Positions 53,563-63,930 of a DNA stretch of 64,000 nt are shown one piece after another. Position 1 is the stretch's first letter. Each line of letters begins with the position of its first letter. The stretch spans positions 147,271-211,270 of the forward strand of contig CAIMFH010000190.1 of assembly GCA_903840265.1 (NCBI GenBank), in the 5' to 3' direction. Under the pieces are notes generated by a model that saw only the letters and a list, made by a program, of their open reading frames with translations, had not been told where the DNA came from and did no database searches. The position numbers and the translations under genes were made by a program. The DNA is from an uncultured Schlesneria sp. (GTDB lineage Bacteria; Planctomycetota; Planctomycetia; Planctomycetales; Planctomycetaceae).

Positions 53563-54135
53563 ATGGACTCGAACGCCACCTTCGCGATTTTGTTGCTGCT
53601 GACCGGCATTGGCATTCTGGTCGCCGAGGTGTTCATTCCGTCCGGCGGTCTGCTTGGGATCGTTACGTTCGTCTCGCTGGTGATGTCGGTGGTCTTTGCC
53701 TACCGCGCGTGGGGGACGACTCATCCGAATTACTTCATTGCCTTTTGCGGAGCGATCCTCGTTCTGGTCCCGACGGCTCTCGGCACGGCCTTTTATATTC
53801 TTCCGAAAACATCAATGGGGAAGAAGATCTTGCTCGAAGGTCCGGATGCCGAACACCTGACGCCGTTCGCTGCCGGAGCCAGACACCTGCAAGAATTAAT
53901 TGGCCAATACGGTCAAACGGTCTCACCGCTGACGCCAGGTGGACTGGTCGTGGTCAATGGCGAGCGACTTCACGCCATCTCGGAAGGGATCATCATCGAC
54001 GCCGAAAAGTCGGTGGAAGTGATCGAAGTCCACGGAACTCGTCTGCTAGTCCGACCCGCCGAACGGCCTGCGGTCAACGCCGGCACCTCGACAGAACCTC
54101 CGTCACGGCTTGACTTTGAGATCCCGCAGGGTTAA
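53563..54135 (+). CDS. nfeD: NfeD-like membrane protein
   Basis: 190 residues from ATG 53563 (a TTG upstream at 53524 is less likely). Two to three hydrophobic segments (about 5-45 and 63-80; FAILLLLTGIGILVAEVFIPSGG) are followed by a soluble C-terminal domain of NfeD type (about 125-190, GGLVVVNGERLHAISEGIIIDAEKSVEVIEVHGTRLLVRP), a small beta barrel. The N-terminal serine protease of long NfeD proteins is absent. NfeD-like proteins act with flotillin-like SPFH proteins, and the floA gene follows 173 bases downstream. Confidence 0.88.
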   Translation: MDSNATFAILLLLTGIGILVAEVFIPSGGLLGIVTFVSLVMSVVFAYRAWGTTHPNYFIAFCGAILVLVPTALGTAFYILPKTSMGKKILLEGPDAEHLTPFAAGARHLQELIGQYGQTVSPLTPGGLVVVNGERLHAISEGIIIDAEKSVEVIEVHGTRLLVRPAERPAVNAGTSTEPPSRLDFEIPQG

Positions 54136-54308
54136 TGATTTCGAGCACAATTGCCGAATCTCGGGGATAAACTGACTAGCATTGCGCCACAAATGAGACG
54201 CGATGCCCTATGATAGAGGACGATGGGATCGACGAGGCGCAAGCCATGTGATCCTGCTGAATGCCGAACCGAACTTTTATCGACTACCTGAAAGCAGACG
54301 AGTTCTCT

Positions 54309-55343
54309 ATGCCGAATTCGCTGATCCTGGCTGCGCTTCCTACGGGAGCGCTCATTGGCGTTGCCGCGGTGTTGTTCTTTGTGGTCCTGATCTTCTTCGC
54401 GATCTTCGCGAGGTACATCGGACTCTGGATCCAATGCTATATGACCAACGCAGGAATCTCGTTCCTGCAACTGGTCTTGATGTCGATCCGACGCGTGAAT
54501 CCGACGGTGATCGTGCGAGCGAAAATCACGGCGGTTCAAGCGGGGCTGACAGAGATCTATCCGATCTCAACACGAGACCTCGAATCGCATTACTTAGCCG
54601 GTGGAAATGTACCGAACGTCATTCGCTCACTCGTGGCGGCGCATCGAGCCAACATCGATCTCGACTGGCAGACTGCTCAAGCAATTGACCTCGCTGGTCG
54701 TGACGTGCTCGAAGCCGTCCGTACCAGTGTCTATCCGAAGGTGATCGATTGCCCCGATCCGAAAAAAGGGGCCGGCACGCTCGACGCTGTGGCTGCTGAC
54801 GGCATTCTGCTGCGATCTCGTGCTCGCGTGACGGTCCGTACAAACATTCGCCAGTTGATCGGCGGAGCGACAGAGGAAACAATTATCGCACGAGTCGGCC
54901 AGGGGATCGTGCAGGCGATCGGCAAAACGGCGTCGTACAAGATGGTGCTCGAGAACCCCGAGATGATCTCGGAAACGGTGCTCAATCAAGGATTGGAAGC
55001 ACAGACAGCCTTCGAAATCGTCTCGATCGACATCGCCGACATTGATGTGGGTGAAAACATCGGGGCTCGTTTGATGGCTGATCAGGCCGAAGCCGATATG
55101 CGAGTTGCCCAGGCCAAGGCCGAACAACGCCGCGCCGACTTTACCGCTCGCGAACAGGAAATGGTCGCCAACGTACAGAAAAACCGAGCCGAAGTGGTGC
55201 TCGCCGAAGCTCAGGTTCCCGTGGCCATCGCGGAAGCGTTCCGCAATCAGTCGCTGGGACTGGTCGACTACTATGAATTGAAGAACGTCCAGGCCGATAC
55301 GCAGATGCGATCCGCGATCGCCGGCACCGGCGTTGGTAAATAG
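54309..55343 (+). CDS. floA: Flotillin-like protein FloA (SPFH family)
   Basis: 344 residues, ATG 54309. An N-terminal membrane helix (about 18-36), then a distinctive SPFH domain whose opening [28 protein letters not shown] is the FloA signature, then a coiled-coil region (about 240-320, [30 protein letters not shown]). FloA forms membrane microdomains in bacteria and is almost always adjacent to an NfeD-like gene, as here. A third membrane protein gene follows with 40 bases spacing. Confidence 0.93.
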   Translation: MPNSLILAALPTGALIGVAAVLFFVVLIFFAIFARYIGLWIQCYMTNAGISFLQLVLMSIRRVNPTVIVRAKITAVQAGLTEIYPISTRDLESHYLAGGNVPNVIRSLVAAHRANIDLDWQTAQAIDLAGRDVLEAVRTSVYPKVIDCPDPKKGAGTLDAVAADGILLRSRARVTVRTNIRQLIGGATEETIIARVGQGIVQAIGKTASYKMVLENPEMISETVLNQGLEAQTAFEIVSIDIADIDVGENIGARLMADQAEADMRVAQAKAEQRRADFTAREQEMVANVQKNRAEVVLAEAQVPVAIAEAFRNQSLGLVDYYELKNVQADTQMRSAIAGTGVGK

Positions 55344-55383
55344 TGAGGCAATCGAACTCGGTTCGATTCCAGAGATCACGATC

Positions 55384-56025
55384 ATGAACACCGATTTCAT
55401 CACTGTCGTCGCGGCTGCCGAAGGTGGCGTCGTCATGGCAATCGTGCTGATCATTTCGGTGATCAGCTGGATTGTGAACCTGGTCCAGGGGAATACTCCT
55501 CAAGGAAAGCCCGTCGCCCCTCGTCCTCGCCCGCAACAGCCGAATGATCAGGAGCAGTTTCTACAGGCGTCGAAACCTGTTCCAGCACCAGAACGAGAGC
55601 GGGAACGCGAGAAAAAACGTCCAGTCCCCGCCCGGCAGACTCGCCCCCCTGGTGACAAGCGACCAACCAAACCCAAGCAAACACAGCCGCAACGACCAGC
55701 CGCAGCGCAGCAGCGTCCCACGCAGCCCGATCGGCCTGGCAATCGCCTGGCGCAGACCCATCTGGCTCAAACTGCGATGGGACAAGGGGGCCGCAGTAGT
55801 ATTGGCCCTCAGGCTGTCGATGCGAATGTTAAGAAGGATGTCGATACGGCCGTTCAGCGAGATATCACTGATGCCGTGCGAAACGATATTGGCACGGACG
55901 GAACTCTGGGCGCTGTCCAGGTTCAGGCCGTCCACCCGCTCATTCAAGCGTTACGCAACCCGCAGGGAGTCCGGCAAGCCATCTTGCTCAACGAGGTTCT
56001 ATCTCGTCCTAAGTCCCTGCGGTAA
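55384..56025 (+). CDS. Membrane-anchored Pro/Gln/Arg-rich protein in the NfeD-FloA operon
   Basis: 213 residues. One N-terminal membrane segment (about 17-33, VVMAIVLIISVISWIVNLV), then a long Pro/Gln/Arg-rich linker (about 38-130, PQRPAAAQQRPTQPDRP) and a C-terminal helical part (about 150-205, VKKDVDTAVQRDITDAVRNDIG ... RQAILLNEVLSRPKSLR). The last segment resembles the C-terminal tail of several planctomycete proteins of unknown function. Tight spacing after floA implies a FloA-linked role; no function can be assigned. Confidence 0.75.
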   Translation: MNTDFITVVAAAEGGVVMAIVLIISVISWIVNLVQGNTPQGKPVAPRPRPQQPNDQEQFLQASKPVPAPEREREREKKRPVPARQTRPPGDKRPTKPKQTQPQRPAAAQQRPTQPDRPGNRLAQTHLAQTAMGQGGRSSIGPQAVDANVKKDVDTAVQRDITDAVRNDIGTDGTLGAVQVQAVHPLIQALRNPQGVRQAILLNEVLSRPKSLR

Positions 56026-56058
56026 GAGGTATCGCTGGTTTATCCAGCGGTAAAATGT

Positions 56059-57159
56059 ATGTCGGTTGTTGAACCTTCGGTGTTACTGATCGCCGGACGA
56101 TTTTCCGTCCGAGGCAGTTGCTCTTATACGCTGCGACTGGCCGAACACCTGCCGCAACGCGGCTTCCGAACCAGTGTCGTCTGCCCTGACGCCCACTTGA
56201 TCGATCGCGAACGCCGGCGTGAGTTGCACATTAACGAACTGTCACAGCTTGACTGGCCTGTCTGGGGCAGCGTCGTGCGAAGCATGCTGCTGCGCCAGCT
56301 CTGGCAGGAGCCGCCGGATCTGATTCACATTCAGTCGCGTGGTGTCATGTGTCAGGGAAGCTGGATCGCCCGGCATCTGCAGCGTCCATTCATTTTGACC
56401 GTGCATGACTATCTGCAACCGAACGAGCGACTGTGTATCGAGACTCGCTGGTGCCAGCGGATCGTCGCTGTTAGCGATGCCGTTCGCGACGACCTGCTGT
56501 ATCGAACCAAGCTGCCCGAGAAACTCGTCACCACGATTCACAGCGGCGTCGACCGATCGGCCTCGTGCGAAGCGTTGAAGGTGTTCACTCCGAATCGCGT
56601 CCCGGTGATCGGGACAGCGGGCGCGCTCGAAGCGGTCAAAGGATTCCCGTTCTTTCTGGGGGCCGCCGCGCGAGTCCTGGCGACCGGTCGTGAAGTCGAA
56701 TTCCTGATCGCCGGGGCTGGCCCGGAAGAAGCGAACCTGCGCCGATTGTCGCGCGAACTTGGGATCAACAACAAAGTCACGTTCGTCCCGAATCTGCTCG
56801 ATTTTGACGACGCACTGGCCGCGATGGATGTCTTCGTGTTGCCTTCGCTGCAACAGGGACTGGGCACGATCATGCTCGATGCTATGGCGATGGGCCGGCC
56901 GGTCATCGCGACTCGAGTGGGCGGCGTCTACAGCGCCGTTCGCGACAATGAAACCGGCCTGCTGGTTCCGCCCTCAAACAGCCAGGCGCTGGCTGACCGA
57001 ATCACGGAGTTGCTCGACGATCACGGGCGAGCCCAAACGATCGGCCGCGCCGCACGAGACCTGGTGGAACGCGAATTCGGCGTCGAAGGGATGATCGATC
57101 AAACAGCCGCGCTGTACCACGAGATTCTGGAAGGCAGCCCGGTGTTGCAACCGGCGTGA
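56059..57159 (+). CDS. Glycosyltransferase family 4-like protein
   Basis: 366 residues with the GT-B fold: N-terminal acceptor domain, then IGTAGALEAVKGFPFFLGAAARVLA (about 187-212) and the sugar-nucleotide site near 270-285. The GT4 EX7E motif is altered: where EGLG...EAMA is expected the protein has QGLGTIMLDAMAMG, so the first Glu is Gln and the second Asp. Activity may therefore be atypical, though some active GT4 enzymes also deviate. No polysaccharide cluster is adjacent. It lies 33 bases after the previous gene. Confidence 0.85.
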   Translation: MSVVEPSVLLIAGRFSVRGSCSYTLRLAEHLPQRGFRTSVVCPDAHLIDRERRRELHINELSQLDWPVWGSVVRSMLLRQLWQEPPDLIHIQSRGVMCQGSWIARHLQRPFILTVHDYLQPNERLCIETRWCQRIVAVSDAVRDDLLYRTKLPEKLVTTIHSGVDRSASCEALKVFTPNRVPVIGTAGALEAVKGFPFFLGAAARVLATGREVEFLIAGAGPEEANLRRLSRELGINNKVTFVPNLLDFDDALAAMDVFVLPSLQQGLGTIMLDAMAMGRPVIATRVGGVYSAVRDNETGLLVPPSNSQALADRITELLDDHGRAQTIGRAARDLVEREFGVEGMIDQTAALYHEILEGSPVLQPA

Positions 57160-57169
57160 TCTTGGCAGG

Positions 57170-57418
57170 TTATCGACGGTGTTGCCGATTCGATGCTTGG
57201 CGATACGCCGGGACGATGTGTTGGGTGAGGCCGCGAGCAGCGATTTCCGCTTCGATCTCTTTTAGCCAGCGCTGCCGCAAATCAAACTGATTGACACCCT
57301 TCATCGGGCCGGGATGGTAGCGACTGAGTCCCGTCGGGACATGCAGTAACTGCAGAAAATCACCGCCGTGGCTAGCGCGACCAACCCGCAGTTCCAGATC
57401 TTCTTCTCGCAGCATCAC
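57170..57418 (-). CDS. Small hypothetical protein
   Basis: 82 residues, charged, without leader. Sequence MMLREEDLELRVGRASHGGDF ... GLSRYHPGPMKGVNQFDLRQRWLKEIEAEIAARGLTQ suggests a small helical protein with an Arg/Trp-containing surface. No known family. Its ATG lies 22 bases downstream of the larger secreted protein's stop on the same strand, so both are probably cotranscribed. Confidence 0.5.
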   Translation of the reverse strand: MMLREEDLELRVGRASHGGDFLQLLHVPTGLSRYHPGPMKGVNQFDLRQRWLKEIEAEIAARGLTQHIVPAYRQASNRQHRR

Positions 57419-57440
57419 AATCCTCGCATGGCCGACGAGC

Positions 57441-58976
57441 TCATTTTCTCACCGCATCTAATCGCGGATCATCCAGATCCAACCGATACATCATCTGGTT
57501 GTACTCGTACCGCGGGGTCGGATCCGTGTTCCCCGAGAAGGACTGTGTGTACGTCCCTTCGAAAAACACATAACGGCCGTCGCCCGCCGTGAATTGCGGA
57601 TGCTGCTTGGGATTGTAGAAGCTGTACTTGTCGTGGGTCATGATTTTCTTCGCCTTCACCCACGGACCTTCCGGCCGAGCCGCTTCGGCGTACCAGACTT
57701 CACCAAGCATCGACGTTCCACGAATCTGCGTCGTGATCAAGATCCACTTCTGGCGATGCTGATTCCACGTGACAGAGCCGCGATGCGCTTCGATGATCTT
57801 GTCACTGTCGACGTCAGTCAGCTTCAGCCACCCTTCGTCGGATTTCAGTTGTTGCTGCTGCTTGCGAAGTGACTCCTGCAGCGCGAACGAGATCGCTGCG
57901 GTATCGCGTTTCCATCCCCAGACGACCTTTCCATCCGAACCTCGTTCGACCTGAGCCGACTTTTGGCGACTGCCAGGAACCAGACAGGTGAAGCCTTCGT
58001 ACTGGCTGAGATCCAGCAGTGCTTCCGATGTCGCTTTGACACGCATCACGGGATAAGGATCACCGAAATAGACATAGTCGACATCGCCATCTCGATGAAA
58101 GAAGGGATGCCCATGCAGATGCAACGGCACGTCTGGCGCGAAGCTAAGTGACTTCGCGAACTCTTGGCGATCATCATCGAATTCGCAAATGCCTCGTTCG
58201 TAAACGTCCAAGCTGCCGCGAATCTTTTCGTAGCCCGAATACATTCGTTCGCGGCCGCTTTGGTCTTTTAAGACGACAATGCCAAAGATCCACGTCGGAC
58301 CATCTCCCGGTAGTTTGGCGACTGACTTGGCAAAGCCGTTGTCTCCAATGACGTAGTCGAGGTTGACACCGACAGCAGGATCGAGGCCTCCGTCGCTGGG
58401 CAGCTTCGATGTCGCCCCTGTCACGTTGTAGTTTCCCAGCGGATAGCGAAACTGATTCGTGTCCCCCCAGAACCAGTAGATCTTGTCGCGATATCTGGTC
58501 ATCACGACGCTGTCGGAACCCATGACTTGAGCATTCGACAAAGGCTGCAGTATCGGAGCCTCATGCCCTAACGCGACACTATCCGCATAGATCCCAGCGC
58601 CAGTGACTCGATACAGCCGCTCGGCAATATTCAGCCGCTTGATCTTCAACGTTTCGCGACCACCCGCAGCCACGTTCAAGGCCCGTCCGCGAATCCCAAA
58701 GCCGTCTTTAGGAAACTCATAGCCATGGCTGCGAATCGAAAAAAAGACGTTTTGCCCCAGCAGTTCCGGGTCACGGACTGCGGCATATCCCGCTGAGTCC
58801 GTGAAAAAGCGAGTGTCATGCACCGTCTTCAATTCGACCAGCGGCACACCACGACCGGTCTCTTCATCAAGGACGCGGATTTCGAAGACATCGGGAGATG
58901 CCGCTTGCAACACCACCGCGAACATCATCCACGCTGCGGCCAATGCAAAATGTCTCAATCGAAACTCCAATGTCAA
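57441..58976 (-). CDS. Exported protein with beta-propeller-like central domain
   Basis: 511 residues. Signal peptide about 1-26 (FALAAAWMMFAVVLQAAS). After a short N-terminal beta domain (about 30-105; VFEIRVLDEETGRGVPLVEL is a carboxypeptidase-regulatory-like fold) comes a long region with repeated propeller-like strands (YWFWGDTNQFRYPLGNYN, HGHPFFHRDGDVDYVYFGDP, HRGSVTWNQHRQKWILITTQIRGT). The pattern suggests a five-bladed glycosyl hydrolase-like (GH43/DUF4185-type) domain, but catalytic residues are not identifiable. It likely acts on polysaccharide or another extracellular substrate. Confidence 0.75.
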   Translation of the reverse strand: MTLEFRLRHFALAAAWMMFAVVLQAASPDVFEIRVLDEETGRGVPLVELKTVHDTRFFTDSAGYAAVRDPELLGQNVFFSIRSHGYEFPKDGFGIRGRALNVAAGGRETLKIKRLNIAERLYRVTGAGIYADSVALGHEAPILQPLSNAQVMGSDSVVMTRYRDKIYWFWGDTNQFRYPLGNYNVTGATSKLPSDGGLDPAVGVNLDYVIGDNGFAKSVAKLPGDGPTWIFGIVVLKDQSGRERMYSGYEKIRGSLDVYERGICEFDDDRQEFAKSLSFAPDVPLHLHGHPFFHRDGDVDYVYFGDPYPVMRVKATSEALLDLSQYEGFTCLVPGSRQKSAQVERGSDGKVVWGWKRDTAAISFALQESLRKQQQQLKSDEGWLKLTDVDSDKIIEAHRGSVTWNQHRQKWILITTQIRGTSMLGEVWYAEAARPEGPWVKAKKIMTHDKYSFYNPKQHPQFTAGDGRYVFFEGTYTQSFSGNTDPTPRYEYNQMMYRLDLDDPRLDAVRK

Positions 58977-59012
58977 ATCGCCACTACGCTGCTGGCGGAA
59001 GATGTGCGATCT

Positions 59013-60428
59013 TTACGGTCGACGATGTAGCTTAATCACCAATTCGGCAGGGCTGCCTGGGATCGATTTCGTGTTAGTGACATCGCTCGCCCACAACTCA
59101 TTGCTGGCAATGAATGACTGATTTCCAGCGGGCAGGTTGCGGATCACTGACACTCCATCTGCACTAGTCTCGACGGCGTAGTGGCTTGTTTTCCACCAAG
59201 GTGAGTTTTGAGAAGTGGCTTGCAGACCACTAAGACTGGAACGTCGATCGCAAAAGACTGTTGATCCGGCACCGACGACGAATTGATTCGGCCAACTCAT
59301 GACCGTGATTCCACGCAACGGCTTTCCGTCCGGATCGAGGCACGTGACTCGAACCTCTCCGGCAGATTCCATTTCAATCGTCAGTTCGGATTGACTTCCC
59401 GCCAGTCGCATCATCTGGCCGTTCCGAAAGAACTCTTGCATTTGCTGCTTCACGGCAAACCACTTGCAGCAAAGTTCGAAGGCCGCATCCGTGGGTTGAG
59501 CGGAGATGGAATCGTTGGCCAAGGCATAGAACTGAGCCAGATATCCTGATGGCAACGACTCGAAGACAAATGATCCGTCGCGTTCGATCAATGCTGTTTC
59601 CAGCCAAAGGATTGGCCGCGATCGTGATAGATTCTCGTCGTCTTTGCGAATCGGAGATCCACACCACGCGACTACATGCCCCCGTTCGATCGGCCGGGCG
59701 ACGTTGTCAGATATTTTTCCTTGAACACGTGTGCCAGCGCGGACCTCCACACGCCGCTCACGCGATGCTGGATCGTCGGGTGTCCAGGCGACAGACTGAC
59801 TGAATCGCGGGGACTTGCCAGGCTCGGCGTGAACGACGCGAAACCAGCGACGATCTTCACTGATCGGGTTCGACCGCAGCCAGCCGTCCGCCTCGCGGGC
59901 GAACTCTTGCGCCCCAACATCCTGGTTCTCGATGAACAGATAGCAATTATCTAGAGGCTTGTCGGTCCCCGGCTCCACACCAGCAATTCGTAAACGGATG
60001 CCCGGCTTTAACATCAATTCTGGAACGGCTGGCGTTTCTCCGACAGGAATGTCGACATGAACGTTTCTCGCTACAAGCTCGGGGTGTTTGAGGATCACCG
60101 AAACACTAATCACAGGATTCGATTCGCTAGTTCCCCAAGTCATTGCTTTCGGATAGGCGACGCTGGTTTGGCCGCTGGGGTCGGTGAGTGTTTCGCGCGG
60201 CGCACCAATCTGGCCATCCCAACCGCCATGCGCATTCCCAGCGCGAAGGGCCCAAGGCCGGACAGTCGCACCCTCGATTGGAACTCCCTGTGCATCGACG
60301 ACCTTCACAGTCATCGCACACCATTCGATCCCGTTGGCCGGCCGAATCGCACTGGCGACGACCTCCTCTTCGTCGGCCTGGACTGCAGAACCTGCGCTCG
60401 CCATGACGAAGAGAAGTACTAATCGCAC
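59013..60428 (-). CDS. Exported protein with several carboxypeptidase-regulatory-like domains
   Basis: 471 residues. Signal peptide about 1-18 (LVLLFVMASAGSAVQA). Two beta-sandwich domains are visible, at about 38-130 (MTVKVVDAQGVPIEGATVRPWALRAGN) and about 350-440 (EVRVTCLDPDGKPLRGITVMSW), with a longer middle region. The pattern matches planctomycete secreted proteins with repeated surface domains. No enzyme motif found. It ends 37 bases before the aspS start region on the other side of a short gap and has the same strand as aspS, so it might be cotranscribed downstream of it. Confidence 0.7.
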   Translation of the reverse strand: MRLVLLFVMASAGSAVQADEEEVVASAIRPANGIEWCAMTVKVVDAQGVPIEGATVRPWALRAGNAHGGWDGQIGAPRETLTDPSGQTSVAYPKAMTWGTSESNPVISVSVILKHPELVARNVHVDIPVGETPAVPELMLKPGIRLRIAGVEPGTDKPLDNCYLFIENQDVGAQEFAREADGWLRSNPISEDRRWFRVVHAEPGKSPRFSQSVAWTPDDPASRERRVEVRAGTRVQGKISDNVARPIERGHVVAWCGSPIRKDDENLSRSRPILWLETALIERDGSFVFESLPSGYLAQFYALANDSISAQPTDAAFELCCKWFAVKQQMQEFFRNGQMMRLAGSQSELTIEMESAGEVRVTCLDPDGKPLRGITVMSWPNQFVVGAGSTVFCDRRSSLSGLQATSQNSPWWKTSHYAVETSADGVSVIRNLPAGNQSFIASNELWASDVTNTKSIPGSPAELVIKLHRRP

Positions 60429-60436
60429 GATAGATC

Positions 60437-62200
60437 CTATTTGGGAACATCAACTTTGATATGCAGGTCACGCAGTTGCCGAAGGTCGACTGGGGCCGGG
60501 GCTCCGGTCAGCATGTCGCCTGCCTTCTGCGTCTTCGGGAATGCGATCACGTCGCGGATGTTGTCGGAGGCCAGGAACAGCATCACCCAGCGGTCGAGAC
60601 CCAGGGCCACGCCGGCGTGCGGAGGGGCTCCGTACCGCAGGGCTTCCAACAGGAAGCCGAAGCGAGCTTCCGCGTCTTCGTTGCTGATGCCGAGCAGGTT
60701 GAAGATCTTCTGCTGCACGGCGGGGTCGTGGATACGGACGCTGCCGCTGGCGGCTTCATAGCCGTTGCAGACAAGATCGTACGACTGGGCTCGCACTTTG
60801 CCAGGATCGCTTTCGAGGAACGGGATGTCCTCTTCGACTGGCTGGCAGAACGGATGATGTTCAGCATCCCAACGCTTCTCTTCGTCGTTCCATTGGAACA
60901 TCGGGAAGTCGAGCACCCAGGCAATCTTCAATTCTTGAGGATCATACAGACCCAATTCTTTTCCCAGGCGGTTGCGTAGTGCCGACAGCGCGGCGCAACT
61001 GACCTTGAACGTGTCGGCGACGCAGAATAGCAGGTCGCCCGGCTTCGCGTTGAACCGTGCGATCATTTCTTGCTGATGCTGAGCACTGAAGAATTTCGCG
61101 ATCGGGGAATCGAGCTCTCCGTCCTTCACGCGGAAGAACGCCAGCCCTTTCGCTCCGTACTGCTGTACAAAAGCGGTCAGTTCGTCGATCTGCTTGCGGC
61201 TGTACTTGTCGGCCGCCTGCGAAACGCAGAAGCCGCGGACTCGTCCGCCATTGGCGATCGTCGTCTTGAACACGCCGAAATCGCACTCTTTGGCGATGTC
61301 GCCCAGGCAGGTCAGTTCCAAGCCGAACCGCAGGTCAGGCTTGTCGTTCCCGAACCGTTCCATCACTTCGCGATGAGTCAGCCGCAGCAACGGCAGCGAA
61401 AGTTCCGTCCCACGCAGCGTCTTCACCAGACGAGCCATCAACCCGTCGATCGTACTGAGGATGTCTTCCTGCTGAACGAACGCCATTTCGACGTCGATCT
61501 GCGTGAATTCGGGCTGCCGGTCGGCTCGCAGGTCTTCGTCACGGAAGCATTTGGCCAATTGGAAATAGCGGTCGTAGCCGGCGACCATCAGGATCTGTTT
61601 GTAGATCTGTGGCGACTGGGGCAATGCGTAGAAGCAGCCTTCGTGCACGCGACTGGGGACCAAGTAATCGCGAGCCCCTTCCGGAGTGCTGCGGCCCAGC
61701 ATTGGCGTTTCGATTTCCAGAAAGTCTCTTTCGTCGAAGTAGTCGCGAGTCGCCTTACACATCTTGTGACGCAGGATCAGCGCCTGCTGAACGGCGGGGC
61801 GGCGCAGGTCGACGAAGCGGTACTTCAGCCGCAATTCTTCGTTTGGCAGGTCCGGCTGAGTCGGAAAGAATGGTGGCGTCTTGCTCTTGTTCAGCACTTC
61901 CAACTGGCGGCCGCGGACGTCGATGTCACCGGTGGCGAGCTTGGGATTCTGCATGTCGGCGGGACGAGCGACCACTTCGCCGGTGACACGGATCACGTCT
62001 TCATTGCGAAGCGAGCGGGCGATTTCGTGTATTTCAGCAAACGTTGGACTGAAAACGACTTGCGTCAATCCGTAGCGATCTCGCAGATCGATGAACACCA
62101 GACCACCAAAGTCGCGGTAGGTATCGACCCAGCCGCACAGCGTCACCGTTTGTCCTACGTGAGTCGAGCGCAATTCGCCGCAGGTATGAGTCCGTAGCAC
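60437..62200 (-). CDS. aspS: Aspartyl-tRNA synthetase
   Basis: Charges tRNA-Asp. 587 residues from GTG 62200, preceded by AAGGA at 8 bases spacing; an in-frame ATG at 62236 lacks such a site. N-terminal OB fold ([23 protein letters not shown] at 1-25), the class II motifs ([23 protein letters not shown] in motif 1, [15 protein letters not shown] and [20 protein letters not shown] in motif 2, [11 protein letters not shown] in motif 3) and a central bacterial insertion domain (about 290-425). Length is normal for the bacterial form. Confidence 0.95.
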   Translation of the reverse strand: MLRTHTCGELRSTHVGQTVTLCGWVDTYRDFGGLVFIDLRDRYGLTQVVFSPTFAEIHEIARSLRNEDVIRVTGEVVARPADMQNPKLATGDIDVRGRQLEVLNKSKTPPFFPTQPDLPNEELRLKYRFVDLRRPAVQQALILRHKMCKATRDYFDERDFLEIETPMLGRSTPEGARDYLVPSRVHEGCFYALPQSPQIYKQILMVAGYDRYFQLAKCFRDEDLRADRQPEFTQIDVEMAFVQQEDILSTIDGLMARLVKTLRGTELSLPLLRLTHREVMERFGNDKPDLRFGLELTCLGDIAKECDFGVFKTTIANGGRVRGFCVSQAADKYSRKQIDELTAFVQQYGAKGLAFFRVKDGELDSPIAKFFSAQHQQEMIARFNAKPGDLLFCVADTFKVSCAALSALRNRLGKELGLYDPQELKIAWVLDFPMFQWNDEEKRWDAEHHPFCQPVEEDIPFLESDPGKVRAQSYDLVCNGYEAASGSVRIHDPAVQQKIFNLLGISNEDAEARFGFLLEALRYGAPPHAGVALGLDRWVMLFLASDNIRDVIAFPKTQKAGDMLTGAPAPVDLRQLRDLHIKVDVPK

Positions 62201-62471
62201 CGCAGTATCCTTGAATCGAAGAGGTCCGCAAAACAAACCAGCCGCAGCACCAGACAGGCGACAAGCGGCCGAGGTTCGAAGCGGCGATTATAAGATGGGT
62301 CAGCCTTGCGGGGAAGGCGATCCGGGAAGAGGAAGGCGAGACCACGAATCTCACAAATTGACACGAATAAGGCAAAACACCAGATATGAGTTACGGGAGC
62401 ACTCCAGTAACTCACTTTCCGCTTTTTCTTATTCGTGCTTATTCGTGAGATTCGTGGTCAAATTCTTCTGC
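62201..62471. other. Intergenic region with TTCGTG-type repeat
   Basis: 271 bases. About 62345-62460 holds CACGAATCTCACAAATTGACACGAATAA and later TTCTTATTCGTGCTTATTCGTGAGATTCGTGG, inverted to each other, an abundant planctomycete intergenic repeat. No gene is present. Confidence 0.55.
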
Positions 62472-63818
62472 CTATCCCATCAAGCCAGATAGCGCCCCGG
62501 TGCTGTCACCCAGGAATGGGACTTTGACGTCGACGCGTTCGAGCATCGACAGCCACAGGTTGCTCAACGGGGTTTCCTTGGGGTAGACGATGTGACGGCC
62601 GGATTGGATCGTGCCACCGCCCTTTCCTGCCAATAGGATCGGCAGGTTGTCGTGATTGTGAGCGTTGCCGTCGGAGTTCGCGCTGCCGTAGGCGATCATG
62701 CAGTGATCCAGCAGCGTTCCTTCGCCTTCGGGGATCGACTTCAGCTTCTGCAGCAGGTACGACAGCTGCGCGACATGGAACTTGTTGATGTCGCGGATCT
62801 TTTCTTTCTTCTTCGCATCGTTGCCGTGATGCGACAGATCGTGATGCCCTTCGGAGACACCGGCGAACGGGTACGAGCGATTGCTCCCTTCGTTCGTGAA
62901 GACAAACGTGCTGATGCGAGTCACATCGGCCTGGAAGGCCAGCACCATCAGATCGCACATCAGCTTGATATGGTCGGGGAAATCTTTGGGAATCCCGGCA
63001 GGAACAGGATAGTCCGGAGCCTTCACTTCGGGCAGATGGGTCGCTCGTTCGATCCGCTGTTCGATGTCGCGGACCGACGAGAAGTATTCGTCCAGCTTTC
63101 GATTATCGTTCTTGCTGAGCTTCGACTGCAGATCGCGCGTGTCGTCACGAACATAGTCCAACACGCTGCGGCGCAACTTGTCGCGTTGAGCTCGGTCATC
63201 GTTGCCGCCCGATCCGAACAGACGTTCGAAGACCAGCTTGGGATTCACTTCTTTCGGCAACGGTTGAGTGGCAGATCGCCAGGCCATCGTTGACGAGTAA
63301 ACACAGCTGTAACCTGAGTCACAGTTGCCCGCCATGGCCCCCGGTTCGCAGCCGATTTCCAGCGAAGCCAATCGCGTTTGATCGCCGATGCGGGATGCCG
63401 CGACCTGATCGACCGAGATGCCGTTGCGGATGTCGGTGCCGTCCGTTTTGACAGGATGAGCCCCCGTCAGGTAGCAAGCCAACGCTCGTGCGTGGTCGCC
63501 GCCACCGTCGCCGTGCGGACGAGCTCCGTCGGCGGTCAGGCCGGTTAGGATTGAGAAGTCGTCTCTGACCGGAGCCAATGCTTCCAGAACGGGAGTCAGT
63601 TCGTAGCCGGACCCTTCAGTCTTCGGCGTCCAGTCGGCCATGTTGATGCCGTTCGGGACGTACAGAAACGCCATGCGATTCGGAGCCGTTGCCGCTTTGA
63701 CAGGAGAGGCATCCGCCGCCCAACTGGCGATCGGCCCCATCGATTCCATCCAAGGCAAAGCCACCGCAGCACTCAAACCTTTGAGGACGGTACGTCGCGA
63801 GACAAACGGCTTTGACAT
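62472..63818 (-). CDS. DUF1552 exported protein
   Basis: 448 residues. A twin-arginine leader (SRRTVLKGLSAAVALPWMESM) exports it. The body matches the DUF1552 family by RMAFLYVPNGINMADWTP (about 48-65), FSILTGLTADGARPHGDGGGDHARALACYLTGA and GISVDQVAA, whose role is unknown. In planctomycetes a DUF1552 gene usually follows a large cytochrome-c-domain (DUF1592/DUF1588) gene on the same strand; that partner would lie beyond the right edge and cannot be seen. Confidence 0.93.
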   Translation of the reverse strand: MSKPFVSRRTVLKGLSAAVALPWMESMGPIASWAADASPVKAATAPNRMAFLYVPNGINMADWTPKTEGSGYELTPVLEALAPVRDDFSILTGLTADGARPHGDGGGDHARALACYLTGAHPVKTDGTDIRNGISVDQVAASRIGDQTRLASLEIGCEPGAMAGNCDSGYSCVYSSTMAWRSATQPLPKEVNPKLVFERLFGSGGNDDRAQRDKLRRSVLDYVRDDTRDLQSKLSKNDNRKLDEYFSSVRDIEQRIERATHLPEVKAPDYPVPAGIPKDFPDHIKLMCDLMVLAFQADVTRISTFVFTNEGSNRSYPFAGVSEGHHDLSHHGNDAKKKEKIRDINKFHVAQLSYLLQKLKSIPEGEGTLLDHCMIAYGSANSDGNAHNHDNLPILLAGKGGGTIQSGRHIVYPKETPLSNLWLSMLERVDVKVPFLGDSTGALSGLMG

Positions 63819-63930
63819 TGGCGGCTCCTTCGTGCTGAACCGGGCAGGAATTTCAGGCGGAACTAAATCTGAGCAGATTCAGGCATCAAAATCCATTGAA
63901 TCGACAATTCGTTCGGGAAATTGCGTTTCG

